A stretch of 64,000 nucleotides of DNA from Sideroxydans sp. (GCA_013140695.1 JABFSI010000103.1:1-64000), one strand, 5' to 3'; shown: positions 18,801-25,999, counted from the first letter of the stretch. The notes: generated from the sequence alone by a model not told the origin. Numbers and translations are program-made.

Positions 18801-19556
18801 CATTCTTTACGTGAAAAACATAAAACGAAACTGAATTTGTTGTTGGCGGAAGATAACAAGGTAAATCAAACCTTGGCAATTCGCTTATTGGAAAAATTAG
18901 GCCACCAAGTAACCCTAGCCAATAATGGCATTGAGGCCTTACAGCATTGGCAAGAGTCAACCTTCGATGCAATTCTGATGGATGTGGATATGCCAGAAAT
19001 GAATGGCTACGAAGCATCTGAACGTATCCGTGAAGGTGAAAAGTTGTCTGGGCAACATATTCCCATCGTGGCGATGACCGCTCACGCTATGCAAGGCGCA
19101 CGCGAGGAGTGTCTGCGTCACGGCATGGATGGCTATTTAACCAAACCTATCGACACAGATGCGTTATGGCGCGAGTTAGGTAAGCTGGCACAAGCGGTTG
19201 AGGCTTCAGATTCCGCGTTAGAACAATTGTTACCCATTGCCGATTTTGATAAATCACGGGGCATGATGGATAACAGTAAAGAACTATTTGAAGAAATCGT
19301 TCGTCTTTTCAAAGCAGATGCACCCTCGCATTTCCAACAAATTAAACAAGGCTTGGAACAAGAAAACATTGAGGTAATACACCACAGCGCGCACACCCTA
19401 AAAGGCATGCTCGGTATTTTCTCGGCGGAACGCACAATGCAGGTAGCAGAACGGCTTGAGCAATCTACCAATCTATCTGAATGCGGTAAATTGATTATTG
19501 AACTTGAGACTGCTTTATTCGATTTGCAGGTAGCCATAGATCAATATCACTGGTAA
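15846..19556 (+). CDS. Multi-PAS hybrid histidine kinase with two receivers and HPt
   Basis: This is a 1236-residue soluble-looking phosphorelay kinase. After a short N-terminal region (1-65) come four PAS domains (about 68-185, 210-325, 335-455 and 462-585), then HisKA (H613 in SHEIRTPMNG), a GHKL ATPase (about 725-850), receiver 1 (ADDNATNR, LLDVQMPKIDG), receiver 2 (AEDNKVNQ, MDVDMPEMNG) and a C-terminal HPt domain with the HTLKG histidine near 1178. Every phosphorelay residue is present, so the relay should work within one protein. No membrane segment is obvious. The FIST gene 9 bp upstream is the likely sensor partner. The transposon lies 75 bp downstream of its stop. Confidence 0.94.
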   Translation: MHRLLERQLRRILGKDFQPDASLQPFIELVDSYYHEVDKEQRLLQNVLLMNTAELNAANERLRTQNTEMTHTLLNTLSDGVYATDLEGNLTFMNAAAEKILGRREQELTGRSMYKMVQHHLPDGSVFPAQNSPHLKVIHSTEPIDGNGYFVALDGTFVPVNYRARPIILENKLIGALVSFQDVSSLQKTESELRNAYDHLSATLTELNFQKYALDQHAIVSIADYSGKIIYANGKFLEISQYSTEELLGQDHRVLNSGYHTHAFFKTMWQTIGRGEIWHGEVRNRRKDGSYYWVESTIVPFMDEQGKPLRYVSIRTDITARKELDARMVEQRTFYERISETLGEGLYVQDGEGRCIYMNAEAERLLGWHRSEFIGKLVHDTIHTQTAEGVPLAARDCMIYREVNAAGEAHLDNQVFTRKEGTVFPVALVSKASYADDGKLETMVVAFQDISERKKNELYMSLTQGRLNLALEGSGLALWDWDIASDRIYLSSKWAEMLGGNAEETLISVERLFVEVHPQDRTLAKAQLVPALKGTASYYSSEYRVKRKNGEWLWIHSHGKVVERDSAGHALRMTGTNADISARKEAEAAIVKAKEAAEQASRVKGDFLANMSHEIRTPMNGIIGMTELALDTELTHEQHEYLSLVQSSANSLLHIINDILDFSKIESGKMDIENIEFSLEHTMRNTMKSLAVRAHQKNLELLLHISPDVPDRVFGDPGRVRQVIVNLVGNAIKFTDSGEIEVAVLREVDVEEGLARLRFSVRDTGIGIPQEKFQTIFESFSQADTSTTRKYGGTGLGLTISAQLIELMQSRIELQSELGKGSTFHFTLPMQIASNAPLANYQETGRIVGMPVLVADDNATNRLLMLEMLRSWQMAPVVVEDGEQALFELERAAKSGRPYPLALLDVQMPKIDGFELAEKIRQHPGYVGATVMMVTSEGRRGHASRCSELGVASYLMKPIAQSELLDAIMSALGEPFTQKTPLITRHSLREKHKTKLNLLLAEDNKVNQTLAIRLLEKLGHQVTLANNGIEALQHWQESTFDAILMDVDMPEMNGYEASERIREGEKLSGQHIPIVAMTAHAMQGAREECLRHGMDGYLTKPIDTDALWRELGKLAQAVEASDSALEQLLPIADFDKSRGMMDNSKELFEEIVRLFKADAPSHFQQIKQGLEQENIEVIHHSAHTLKGMLGIFSAERTMQVAERLEQSTNLSECGKLIIELETALFDLQVAIDQYHW

Positions 19557-19607
19557 ATGAGAATCAATCGGGGAGATTCGGTATTGGTAGCCAGATGTGA
19601 GGACCAA

Positions 19608-19631
19608 ATGGAAGCAACTCAAAAAGGCATT
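19608..19631 (+). pseudogene. 5' part of a small reading frame split by the transposon (rest at 49781-49855)
   Basis: ATG at 19608, with GAGG 8 bp upstream, starts eight codons that end exactly at the target-site duplication. Joining them to the sequence right of the transposon (49781-49855) gives a continuous 32-codon frame ending in TAG. Residues about 12-26 of the joined peptide (LFLGAAISFYIIYIM) look like one membrane segment. It may be a small membrane protein gene interrupted by insertion, or a chance frame. Confidence 0.3.
19627..19631. repeat. Target-site duplication GCATT (partner at 49776-49780)
   Basis: The five bases directly left of the transposon are repeated exactly on its right side. 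Five-base duplications are the rule for Tn7 and Tn5053-type elements, and this defines both boundaries to the base. Confidence 0.93.
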
Positions 19632-19777
19632 TGTCTGAATAGCTAAGTGTGTTTGCATATAGATTATGTAACATTATGAAAATAATAACATAATTATTTA
19701 ATGCAAACACAATTAGTCAATGCAAATTTTGACTAATTGTGTTTACTAGAATGCGTCTTTGACTAAAAGTGTTTACA
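19632..19777. repeat. Left transposon end with TnsB-type boxes
   Basis: Boxes reading GACTAAAAGTGTTTACA or variants lie at 19640-19656, 19731-19747 and 19761-19777. A further copy in the opposite direction is at 19702-19718. The inverted copy and its neighbour form a perfect 16-bp inverted repeat (19705-19720 and 19729-19744, 8-bp spacer). The three same-direction boxes spread over 146 bp are like the spaced sites of the Tn7 left end. Confidence 0.85.
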
Positions 19778-19991
19778 AAGGTGCGGAGCGAGATGAAAGA
19801 GCGAACTAGCGCTACTTTTTCTGTGTGCCGCAGACTAGTTTGAGCTGACGGGATTCCTCCCCGCAACCCTACACCTCACCGTACTTGTCCGGGGTTCCTT
19901 GCTTATCCAGGGAGTACTATTCTTCTCAGGGGTAACGGGTATCTTGAGCTTTATAGTCAACGAATTGCATCCGGCCGATCCGCAATTATCG
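19778..19991. other. Non-coding stretch inside the left end
   Basis: No gene, RNA or clear regulatory signal is seen between the last left-end box and the WYL promoter. Short frames here have no ribosome-binding sites. Confidence 0.5.
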
Positions 19992-20047
19992 TTGACATGA
20001 GATACGACCAGTAATATGATTAGTCGTGTTTTACGATTAATCATATT
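19992..20047 (+). promoter_or_regulatory. Sigma-70 promoter overlapped by an operator-like inverted repeat
   Basis: TTGACA (19992-19997), a 17-bp spacer and TATGAT (20015-20020) form a near-consensus promoter. An inverted repeat with 15-bp arms (20013-20027 and 20033-20047, one mismatch, 5-bp spacer) covers the -10 box and the start region, ending 12 bp before the WYL gene. This is the arrangement expected for autorepression, as known for CapW and BrxR. Confidence 0.8.
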
Positions 20048-20059
20048 ATTGGTGCATGA

Positions 20060-20968
20060 ATGAACAACTCCGGTCTTTCACTGGCGGCTGAAACGATTAA
20101 GGCTGAAAGCAGAAACCCAAAACCCGGTCGGTGGGGGCAGGATCGTCGCATTGAATTTATTGAGTTCAGGCTACTTTGGGATGGCCGGATTAACCGTAGT
20201 GAACTAGCCGATTTTTTTGGTATTTCAATTCAGCAGGCCTCCTTGGACTTCGCAAAATATATGGAGGTTGTCGAAGGCAACATGGAATATGACCGGAGTG
20301 AGAAGGTCTATCGGGCTACGCGGCACTTTGAGCCGCGCTTTATGGCGCCAGACACGCAGACATTTCTCAATCAGCTGGCCAATTTGACTACTGGAACCCT
20401 AGCGCCATCCCTAAGCTTCATTGGATCAAGGCCTCCGTGTGACGTTGTGACTCTGCCGACACGGAGGGTGCGGACTGATGTTCTGCTATCGGTTTTATGG
20501 GCAATAAGAGATGTCTCTGAAGTCGAGGTGACCTACCAGTCAATGCGTCGTCCTTCCGCAACTAGGCGCTGGATAGCGCCACACTCGCTCGCTTTTGATG
20601 GTGCCCGCTGGCATGCACGAGCCTGGTGCTATGAAGGCAAGATGTTCCGAGATTTTGTTTTGACACGAATCCAAAAAGTCCACGATAGGCGTGCAACTGA
20701 GATTGATTCAACTACGGATTCTGAGTGGCACACATATGCTGTTATTGAAATTGAACCACGCTCTGATTTGACTGTTGGGCAGAAAGAGTCTGTCATAACA
20801 GATTTTGGTATGCAGAATGGTAAGTTGTGTAAAACGATCCGCCGGGCACTTGTTCAATACTTCGTGCGTCACCTGCAGATCGATGGGGTGGGTAATACGG
20901 GACAGCCAATTGTATGGGCGAATCGCAATGAATTTGGAGGCATGATTGATCCTAACAGGCTGTACTAG
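20060..20968 (+). CDS. WYL-domain transcriptional repressor (CapW/BrxR-like)
   Basis: The 302-residue protein has an N-terminal winged helix (about 25-95, RINRSELADFFGISIQQASLD), a central WYL domain (about 130-215, with WIAPHSLAFDGARWHARAWC and FRDFVLTRI) and a C-terminal extension (about 225-302). This matches CapW and BrxR, dimeric repressors that keep CBASS, BREX and other defence operons off until infection. It is the first gene of the transposon and lies 52 bp before the ubiquitin-like operon. A promoter with an overlapping inverted repeat sits directly upstream. The effector that relieves repression is not known; in relatives, nucleic-acid-like ligands are suspected. Confidence 0.88.
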   Translation: MNNSGLSLAAETIKAESRNPKPGRWGQDRRIEFIEFRLLWDGRINRSELADFFGISIQQASLDFAKYMEVVEGNMEYDRSEKVYRATRHFEPRFMAPDTQTFLNQLANLTTGTLAPSLSFIGSRPPCDVVTLPTRRVRTDVLLSVLWAIRDVSEVEVTYQSMRRPSATRRWIAPHSLAFDGARWHARAWCYEGKMFRDFVLTRIQKVHDRRATEIDSTTDSEWHTYAVIEIEPRSDLTVGQKESVITDFGMQNGKLCKTIRRALVQYFVRHLQIDGVGNTGQPIVWANRNEFGGMIDPNRLY

Positions 20969-21020
20969 GGGGTATATCTGCTTTGTTTTTTAACTGAAAG
21001 ATTTTGTGGAGGGAACTGAA

Positions 21021-21308
21021 ATGACTGAAAAACACGAACATGAACACGAACATGAACACGAACATGAACATGAACATGGCAAAAAATTGAATCACTTTTT
21101 TGTAGATGCCAAAAAATACGAAACTGCACAAACTGCTTTAACTGGCGCAGAAATCAAGGCAATTGCTGGTGTCGCTGCGAACTACCAACTCTTCCTCGAA
21201 GAAGAAGGAGACAATCCCGATAAGGCAATTGGCGATGGTGAAGCGGTGAATCTCGCTGAACGGGTAAAACACTTTTTTGCTGTTCCTCCTGCTACGTTTG
21301 GTGCGTAA
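21021..21308 (+). CDS. Single-domain ubiquitin-like protein with His-Glu N-terminal tract
   Basis: The 95-residue protein starts at ATG 21021, seven bases after GGAGGG. A His-Glu repeat fills residues 5-19, encoded by a GAACAY hexamer array at about 21032-21077. The rest (about 24-90) matches the beta-grasp multiubiquitin family of bacterial conjugation operons: FFVDAKKYETAQTALTG, then YQLFLEEEGD, then VKHFFAVPP. It ends in TFGA, with no GG. If the neighbouring JAB domain trims the last alanine, the new end would be glycine. Its stop is directly followed by the E2 start. The likely role is the modifier attached to targets by the E1/E2 that follow. The His-Glu tract could bind metal. Confidence 0.82.
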   Translation: MTEKHEHEHEHEHEHEHEHGKKLNHFFVDAKKYETAQTALTGAEIKAIAGVAANYQLFLEEEGDNPDKAIGDGEAVNLAERVKHFFAVPPATFGA

Positions 21309-21707
21309 ATGATCAACCAACAATTTGCTGAACTGCAGGGCTATCTTCGCGACGAAAAGAAACTTGGAGCAGAGCTGCAGAGCCTTAGTAATGGAGGCTA
21401 CTTAGTCACCATCAAAAACGTTCCAATCAGGAACGGCTGGAACTGCCAGACGGTTGATGTGCTGTTTATGGCACCTCCTGGATACCCGGCGGCCAAGCCG
21501 GACTGTTTCTGGGTAACGCCTCAGCTGAGATTGAACAATGGTGCGCTGCCGCAAGCTGCAAATGATGGCACTGTAATTCCGGGTGACCCCATTCCCGGGC
21601 GACCACTTACATGGTTTTCCTGGCACCTACAAACTTGGGATCCAAGCCGAGATAAACTGGTTACCTTCTATAGCGCTGTCATGAAGAGACTGATTCCGGC
21701 GCGATGA
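21309..21707 (+). CDS. E2-like (UBC-fold) protein of bacterial ubiquitin-like system
   Basis: This 132-residue protein resembles the prokaryotic E2 family E, found beside multiubiquitin and JAB-E1 genes. The E2-like PPGYPAAKPD (56-65) and the later WHLQTWDPSRDKL (105-117) line up with the YPxxPP and W-P landmarks of E2 proteins. The only cysteines are C46 and C66. Neither falls at the usual catalytic position before the W-P motif, so either C66 has taken over or the protein works without a thioester. Its ATG abuts the previous stop, and its stop overlaps the next ATG (ATGA at 21704), which shows tight operon coupling. Confidence 0.8.
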   Translation: MINQQFAELQGYLRDEKKLGAELQSLSNGGYLVTIKNVPIRNGWNCQTVDVLFMAPPGYPAAKPDCFWVTPQLRLNNGALPQAANDGTVIPGDPIPGRPLTWFSWHLQTWDPSRDKLVTFYSAVMKRLIPAR

Positions 21708-23038
21708 TGGAACTTGCGATCTCAACAGCTGATGCGGATCTAGTTGCTAGCGAGATTCTGGGTGGAGAATCTGAGCGATGTGCCGTGCTGTTCGCCTCTC
21801 GGGTTGATCGCGCTGATGGCGGGGTACGCTTCATAGTCCGGAATATTGAGATTCCCAGCCCAGAAAGTTACACCGAGCAGACAGCGGTTAGGGCTGAACT
21901 CAATCCGGCATTTGTTGCAAAAATCAGTAAGAACGCTCGTATGCGGGGCGACTCGATTGTATTTATTCACTCGCATTTGGACGAGGCACGCCCGGAGTTT
22001 TCTCGTATTGATGATTTGGGCGAGAACCGCTTGGCTGATTTTTTGGCAGTGAGGATGCCTGGGGTGCCACATGTATCAGTGGTTGTTAGCGCTGGGGGAT
22101 GGTGTGGACGTCAACTTGGCACTTCAAATCCTATAAAGATCGTCTCAATCGGGGAACGGCGCGACGTGCTATTCGAACCGGGCAGTTGCGGCGAACCTAT
22201 TCAACCGATCTTCGATCGACAAGTCCGAGCGTTCGGCGAAGCTGGGCAGCGAGTTATGGAGTCGCTGACGGTCGCGATAGTCGGGTTGGGCGGCACCGGA
22301 TCTGTAGCCGCCGAACAGTTAGCGCACTTGGGTGTAAGGCGATTCGTCCTCATCGATCCCGACAAACTTGAACCGACAAACTTGAACCGTGTGGTAGGAG
22401 CCTCTAAGGGCGATATTGAACTTCCAAAGGTCGAAGTTGCAGCCAACCATATCGCCAAGATCGCACCCGAAGCGTCGGTCAAATGTGTTCAAGGCGACAT
22501 CACGCGCACTCGTATCGCAAGGGAATTAATTCCCGTTGATTTTATTTTTTCTTGTACAGATTCACATGGCAGTCGGGCCGTCATTCAACAGATTTCATAT
22601 CAGTACCTAATACCATGCGTTGACGTTGGATCGATACTTACGGCCAAAAATGGACGAGTTACCGGCATACACGGACGCATTCAGGCGTTGGCACCAGGGC
22701 TTCCCTGTTTTAGCTGTAGCGGACTTATTGATGCCGAAGAGGTTCGGCGAGACATGATGAATGAGGAAGAGCGCCGCCTCGACCCTTACATTCAGGGGGC
22801 CCAGGAGCCTGCACCAGCTGTCATATCCATTAATAGCACTGTGACTTCACTCGCTGTCACGATGTTTATGTCTATTACATTAGGTATCCCAAGCGAAGGT
22901 CGCTACGTTTTATACAACGCTAACAGACCTTCACTTCGGTCGGTAACGGCCAGTCAGAATCCAACTTGTTACATCTGCTCGCCAAGCGGGGTACTTGGGC
23001 GCGGTAACTCACAGGCTCTGTTCACACGGAACGACTAA
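21704..23038 (+). CDS. JAB isopeptidase fused to E1-like ThiF adenylyltransferase
   Basis: Two enzymes are joined in 444 residues. The N-terminal JAB/JAMM domain (1-150) has the zinc motif H89-S-H91 with S100 and D103, expected to cleave isopeptide bonds or process the modifier. The C-terminal E1-like domain (about 165-435) has the nucleotide loop GLGGTGS (194-200), D218 in LIDPDKLEP, NLNR at 226-229 and two CxxC pairs (CFSC, CYIC) for a zinc site. It would adenylate the C-terminus of the ubiquitin-like protein upstream. Fusing eraser and activator is known in such operons and keeps the system under its own control. It overlaps the E2 gene by 4 bp. Confidence 0.9.
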   Translation: MMELAISTADADLVASEILGGESERCAVLFASRVDRADGGVRFIVRNIEIPSPESYTEQTAVRAELNPAFVAKISKNARMRGDSIVFIHSHLDEARPEFSRIDDLGENRLADFLAVRMPGVPHVSVVVSAGGWCGRQLGTSNPIKIVSIGERRDVLFEPGSCGEPIQPIFDRQVRAFGEAGQRVMESLTVAIVGLGGTGSVAAEQLAHLGVRRFVLIDPDKLEPTNLNRVVGASKGDIELPKVEVAANHIAKIAPEASVKCVQGDITRTRIARELIPVDFIFSCTDSHGSRAVIQQISYQYLIPCVDVGSILTAKNGRVTGIHGRIQALAPGLPCFSCSGLIDAEEVRRDMMNEEERRLDPYIQGAQEPAPAVISINSTVTSLAVTMFMSITLGIPSEGRYVLYNANRPSLRSVTASQNPTCYICSPSGVLGRGNSQALFTRND

Positions 23039-23039
23039 C

Positions 23040-24701
23040 ATGCCAATCCGTGAATTCTCTTCCACAGGGGTGCCTCGTGCAAAAATAGGCTTCTATAACG
23101 AGCTTCCGCCAATGTCTGATTTGGAACGATTCAAGGAACGCAAGTACGCATGCATACCATGTACAAAGGAAGAGTTACAGGATCCCGCATTTGTCGCGCT
23201 ACTTGACGCGGTAGTATTCTCCCAAAAACCCGATAAGAGAAGCGCACTCGGTCCCATACTACAAGCATCGATCTCTCTGCTTCTGAATAACGACGTACGT
23301 GTATATGTTCGGATTGCTAAAGATCCAGACGGAAGCAATGTGGCACGTAAGCTCGTAATTGATTCACTGCTTGACTTGAACGTTCCATTGGCGAATATTC
23401 GCCGAGATGAATGGGATCGAATACCGGAAAAATGGAGAGAAAGGGAGGGTAGCAACCTCGCACCGTATATCTACATTTTTGATTGCACCGAGAGTTGGGC
23501 TAGCATCGCGCACACAGTCTGCGACCGTCCTGCTGGACACGCGGCGAATACTGAGCTGAGGTTCGATGGACACGATATTCAATCATTAGGGCAGGAAGGC
23601 CATGATGAGCGGCAGATTCTCCTGCAGCGTGCTTTTTCGAATTGCCACACGCTTCATTTAGAAAAAATGACAGATGGGTTGTCTGGTGCGCCTGTTTTCA
23701 AAGCATACGCATCTCAACACCCGGTGGTGGGTGGCTGGGAATATGACTGGCCGTCCCTTCACCTTGTTAAGTTGGGACCGCGCAAGAAAATTGTGGACGA
23801 GTACGACAAGTATATTGGTCACGCTCTCGATTACGTTCCGTTTCACCTTGGCCCCAAGTTGAGACTGGATCGATGTAATCTTGGTTCATCTCAAGGAATC
23901 CTCGTTAGCGATTTCGTCGAAGGCACCGAAGCCATTCGTGACTGCGCGCCTGCAGGAAGGGGGGGGCATGCCATTGCCAATTTATTCGACAAAACCTTGG
24001 GAGCTTGGCGTAAACAAGCAAAAGTTAATTCGTATCGTACCCTCGGGCAATTTTTGGATGGGAAATGGCTGAAAGAGGATAAACAGGAAATTAGCGTTCC
24101 TCCTGAACGTGCGAAAATCGTCAGTCACTTGGGATATGCCCCCGACGTTGCCCCGTTACGAGAAATCTTCAACAGGTGCAGCCAAAACTCGGTCCTGACG
24201 GGCCCGGCTCATGGCGATTTACATGCAACCAATGTTCTTGTCCGTAATGGAGACGCAATAATTATCGACTTCGAAAAAATGGAAGACGAGTTTCCGATGC
24301 TCTACGATCCGGCATCGCTGGAAGGTGGTCTTTTGGTAGAGGGTTTTGGGGGGGACAAACGAAGCACAGAAGATCCGCGCAACTTGCTAGAGTCAATTTC
24401 GCCCCTCTATACTTTGGACATACTAAATAATTTCGTTGTCCCCTGTCACGCCACTAATCCGTCCTCTTGGTTCTACGACTGCGCTGGGCAGATTCGAACA
24501 TTATCACGTCACGCTGAGCTATGTGACGGACAGTACGCCCTTGTGCTAGCTCTTTGCCTAATTCGTAAGGGCTGCAATTCGCATTCATTTGACAATCTTG
24601 CTTATGAGAACCTTCGAGCGATCTCGTTTATCCTTGGACAGAAGATCCTCACACAGGTTGATCAGCATTTCAACCAACAGGCTACAGCAATCAGAATGTA
24701 G
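23040..24701 (+). CDS. Kinase-like (aminoglycoside phosphotransferase fold) protein of the ubiquitin-like operon
   Basis: I do not recognise the 553-residue protein by name. An alpha/beta N-terminal part (about 1-200) is of unknown type. The C-terminal part is kinase-like: a G-loop-type LSGAPVFKA near 213-221, a lysine in HLVKLGP near 244, a helix-C glutamate, the Brenner motif HGDLHATN near 390-397 and IIDFE near 407-411, all typical of APH-fold phosphotransferases. Comparable domains occur in bacterial conflict systems as ternary-complex-associated domains. It starts 1 bp after the JAB-E1 stop, so co-expression is certain. It may phosphorylate a toxin, target or small molecule; the substrate is unknown. 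An alternative start at 22995 would overlap the E1. Confidence 0.72.
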   Translation: MPIREFSSTGVPRAKIGFYNELPPMSDLERFKERKYACIPCTKEELQDPAFVALLDAVVFSQKPDKRSALGPILQASISLLLNNDVRVYVRIAKDPDGSNVARKLVIDSLLDLNVPLANIRRDEWDRIPEKWREREGSNLAPYIYIFDCTESWASIAHTVCDRPAGHAANTELRFDGHDIQSLGQEGHDERQILLQRAFSNCHTLHLEKMTDGLSGAPVFKAYASQHPVVGGWEYDWPSLHLVKLGPRKKIVDEYDKYIGHALDYVPFHLGPKLRLDRCNLGSSQGILVSDFVEGTEAIRDCAPAGRGGHAIANLFDKTLGAWRKQAKVNSYRTLGQFLDGKWLKEDKQEISVPPERAKIVSHLGYAPDVAPLREIFNRCSQNSVLTGPAHGDLHATNVLVRNGDAIIIDFEKMEDEFPMLYDPASLEGGLLVEGFGGDKRSTEDPRNLLESISPLYTLDILNNFVVPCHATNPSSWFYDCAGQIRTLSRHAELCDGQYALVLALCLIRKGCNSHSFDNLAYENLRAISFILGQKILTQVDQHFNQQATAIRM

Positions 24702-24720
24702 GGAGGCCCAAAGCAACCCT

Positions 24721-25248
24721 ATGATCAATCCCAAGCTAACTCTTAAGGCAACTGTCCCGTCTCGCAGTGCTGCAAGCAGCTATTTGAAGAAGCCTGGTGA
24801 TGCGGTTATTGTTGATCGCCAAGGGCCTCGTTGGCTAATTCTTATGTGCCCATGCGGTTGTGGAGAAGAGTTTCCAATCAACCTTGATTCGCGTGCCGGC
24901 CCAGCGTGGAGACTGTATAAACACGAACGAACAGGACTCAGCTTATACCCATCCGTATGGAGGAAAAGTGAGTGTAAAAGTCACTATATCATTTGGCGAA
25001 ACCAGATTTTCTTATTCAATCGATATGAGGAGGATTTTTACGGCAAAACTCGCAAGGATGAGTCGTTGCGATTGACGATAGTTGTTCGTGAGAAATTTCC
25101 AATAAGGGGATACATTTCTTTCTACGATATTGCGGAAATCATAGGCGAAATACCGTGGGATGTATTAATGGCTTGCCGTTGGCTTGTACGAGAAGGATTC
25201 GCAAACGAGGGAATCGGCAAGCTCAAAGGTTCTTTTAAGCGGCGATAA
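24721..25248 (+). CDS. DUF6527-family zinc protein, copy 1
   Basis: The 175-residue protein has the MCPCGCGEEF motif near 42-51, LYPSVWRKSEC near 75-85 and SHYIIW after it, the hallmark of DUF6527 proteins that accompany bacterial ubiquitin-like operons. The cysteines and histidine suggest one zinc site. A C-terminal part (about 100-175) includes a helix-turn-helix-like stretch (YDIAEIIGEIPWDVLMACRW). The start at 24721 follows GGGAGG by 13 bp; longer in-frame starts would overlap the kinase-like gene by more than 100 bp. The function is unknown. Copy 2 follows 18 bp later. Confidence 0.75.
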   Translation: MINPKLTLKATVPSRSAASSYLKKPGDAVIVDRQGPRWLILMCPCGCGEEFPINLDSRAGPAWRLYKHERTGLSLYPSVWRKSECKSHYIIWRNQIFLFNRYEEDFYGKTRKDESLRLTIVVREKFPIRGYISFYDIAEIIGEIPWDVLMACRWLVREGFANEGIGKLKGSFKRR

Positions 25249-25266
25249 ACAAACAAAAGAGGTATC

Positions 25267-25821
25267 GTGAATAAGACACATCACATTAACTTCAAGGGAA
25301 CGATTGATAAGTTTGGAGGCGCGGTTGCGCTAATTAGTACGCCAGGAGACTGCGCCATCGTCAGCAGGGGAGTACCTCGTACGCTCGTAATGATGTGCCC
25401 CGATGGTTGCGGGGAGACAATTGCCGTAAACCTAGATCGCCGTATAGGCAAGGCTTGGCGTAAATACGAACAAAGCAACAAGCTCACAATTTACCCATCG
25501 GTGTGGAGGGATACAGGCTGTCGCGCGCACTTCATCATTTGGAACGACCAAGTACTCTGGTGTGATGTTGAGGATGGGGTGAGAATTGCCCTTGATGAAA
25601 AGTTTGTTGAGACTGTATTCAACAATCTCTCTGACAGCCAATTTATTCATTTCGAAACCATCGCTGAATCGCTCCATGCTATAGCTTGGGACGTGCTTTG
25701 GGCTTGTAATGAGTTAGTTAAACGAAGAATTGCACAGGTTGCTAATCGAACCACATTCAAGAGAATTGGTATTAGATTTTCCGCCATGCCGATCAACGGG
25801 CGGATAGATATTAGTGTATAG
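25267..25821 (+). CDS. DUF6527-family zinc protein, copy 2
   Basis: The 184-residue paralogue of the preceding gene shares its layout: MMCPDGCGETIAVNLD near 43-58, IYPSVWRDTGC near 78-88, HFIIW, and a C-terminal FETIAESLHAIAWDVLWAC segment like that of copy 1. One cysteine of the first cluster is replaced (CPDGCG instead of CPCGCG), so metal binding may differ between copies. The start is GTG, with AGAGG upstream. Tandem divergence suggests they work as a pair or recognise different partners. After it, a 178-bp gap shows no clear terminator. Confidence 0.73.
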   Translation: MNKTHHINFKGTIDKFGGAVALISTPGDCAIVSRGVPRTLVMMCPDGCGETIAVNLDRRIGKAWRKYEQSNKLTIYPSVWRDTGCRAHFIIWNDQVLWCDVEDGVRIALDEKFVETVFNNLSDSQFIHFETIAESLHAIAWDVLWACNELVKRRIAQVANRTTFKRIGIRFSAMPINGRIDISV

Positions 25822-25999
25822 GTCTGGCATTTTTTGAATTTGCTTTAGAATTTTCAACTATCAGATTTCGGGACGATTAATATGGAATTTGCGCTAATCC
25901 CATTAATGTTTGTCTTGGCGTTCTGCGATTTTTAGGGGATGGGGGCAGCGCGGCCTCATTAGTTGATAATGTCCCACACTTTTCAATCACTGGAAGAAA

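Noticed and set aside
25882-25935. 17-codon frame (MEFALIPLMF...) before the sigma-like gene
   Set aside because: It has no ribosome-binding site and is too short to separate from chance.
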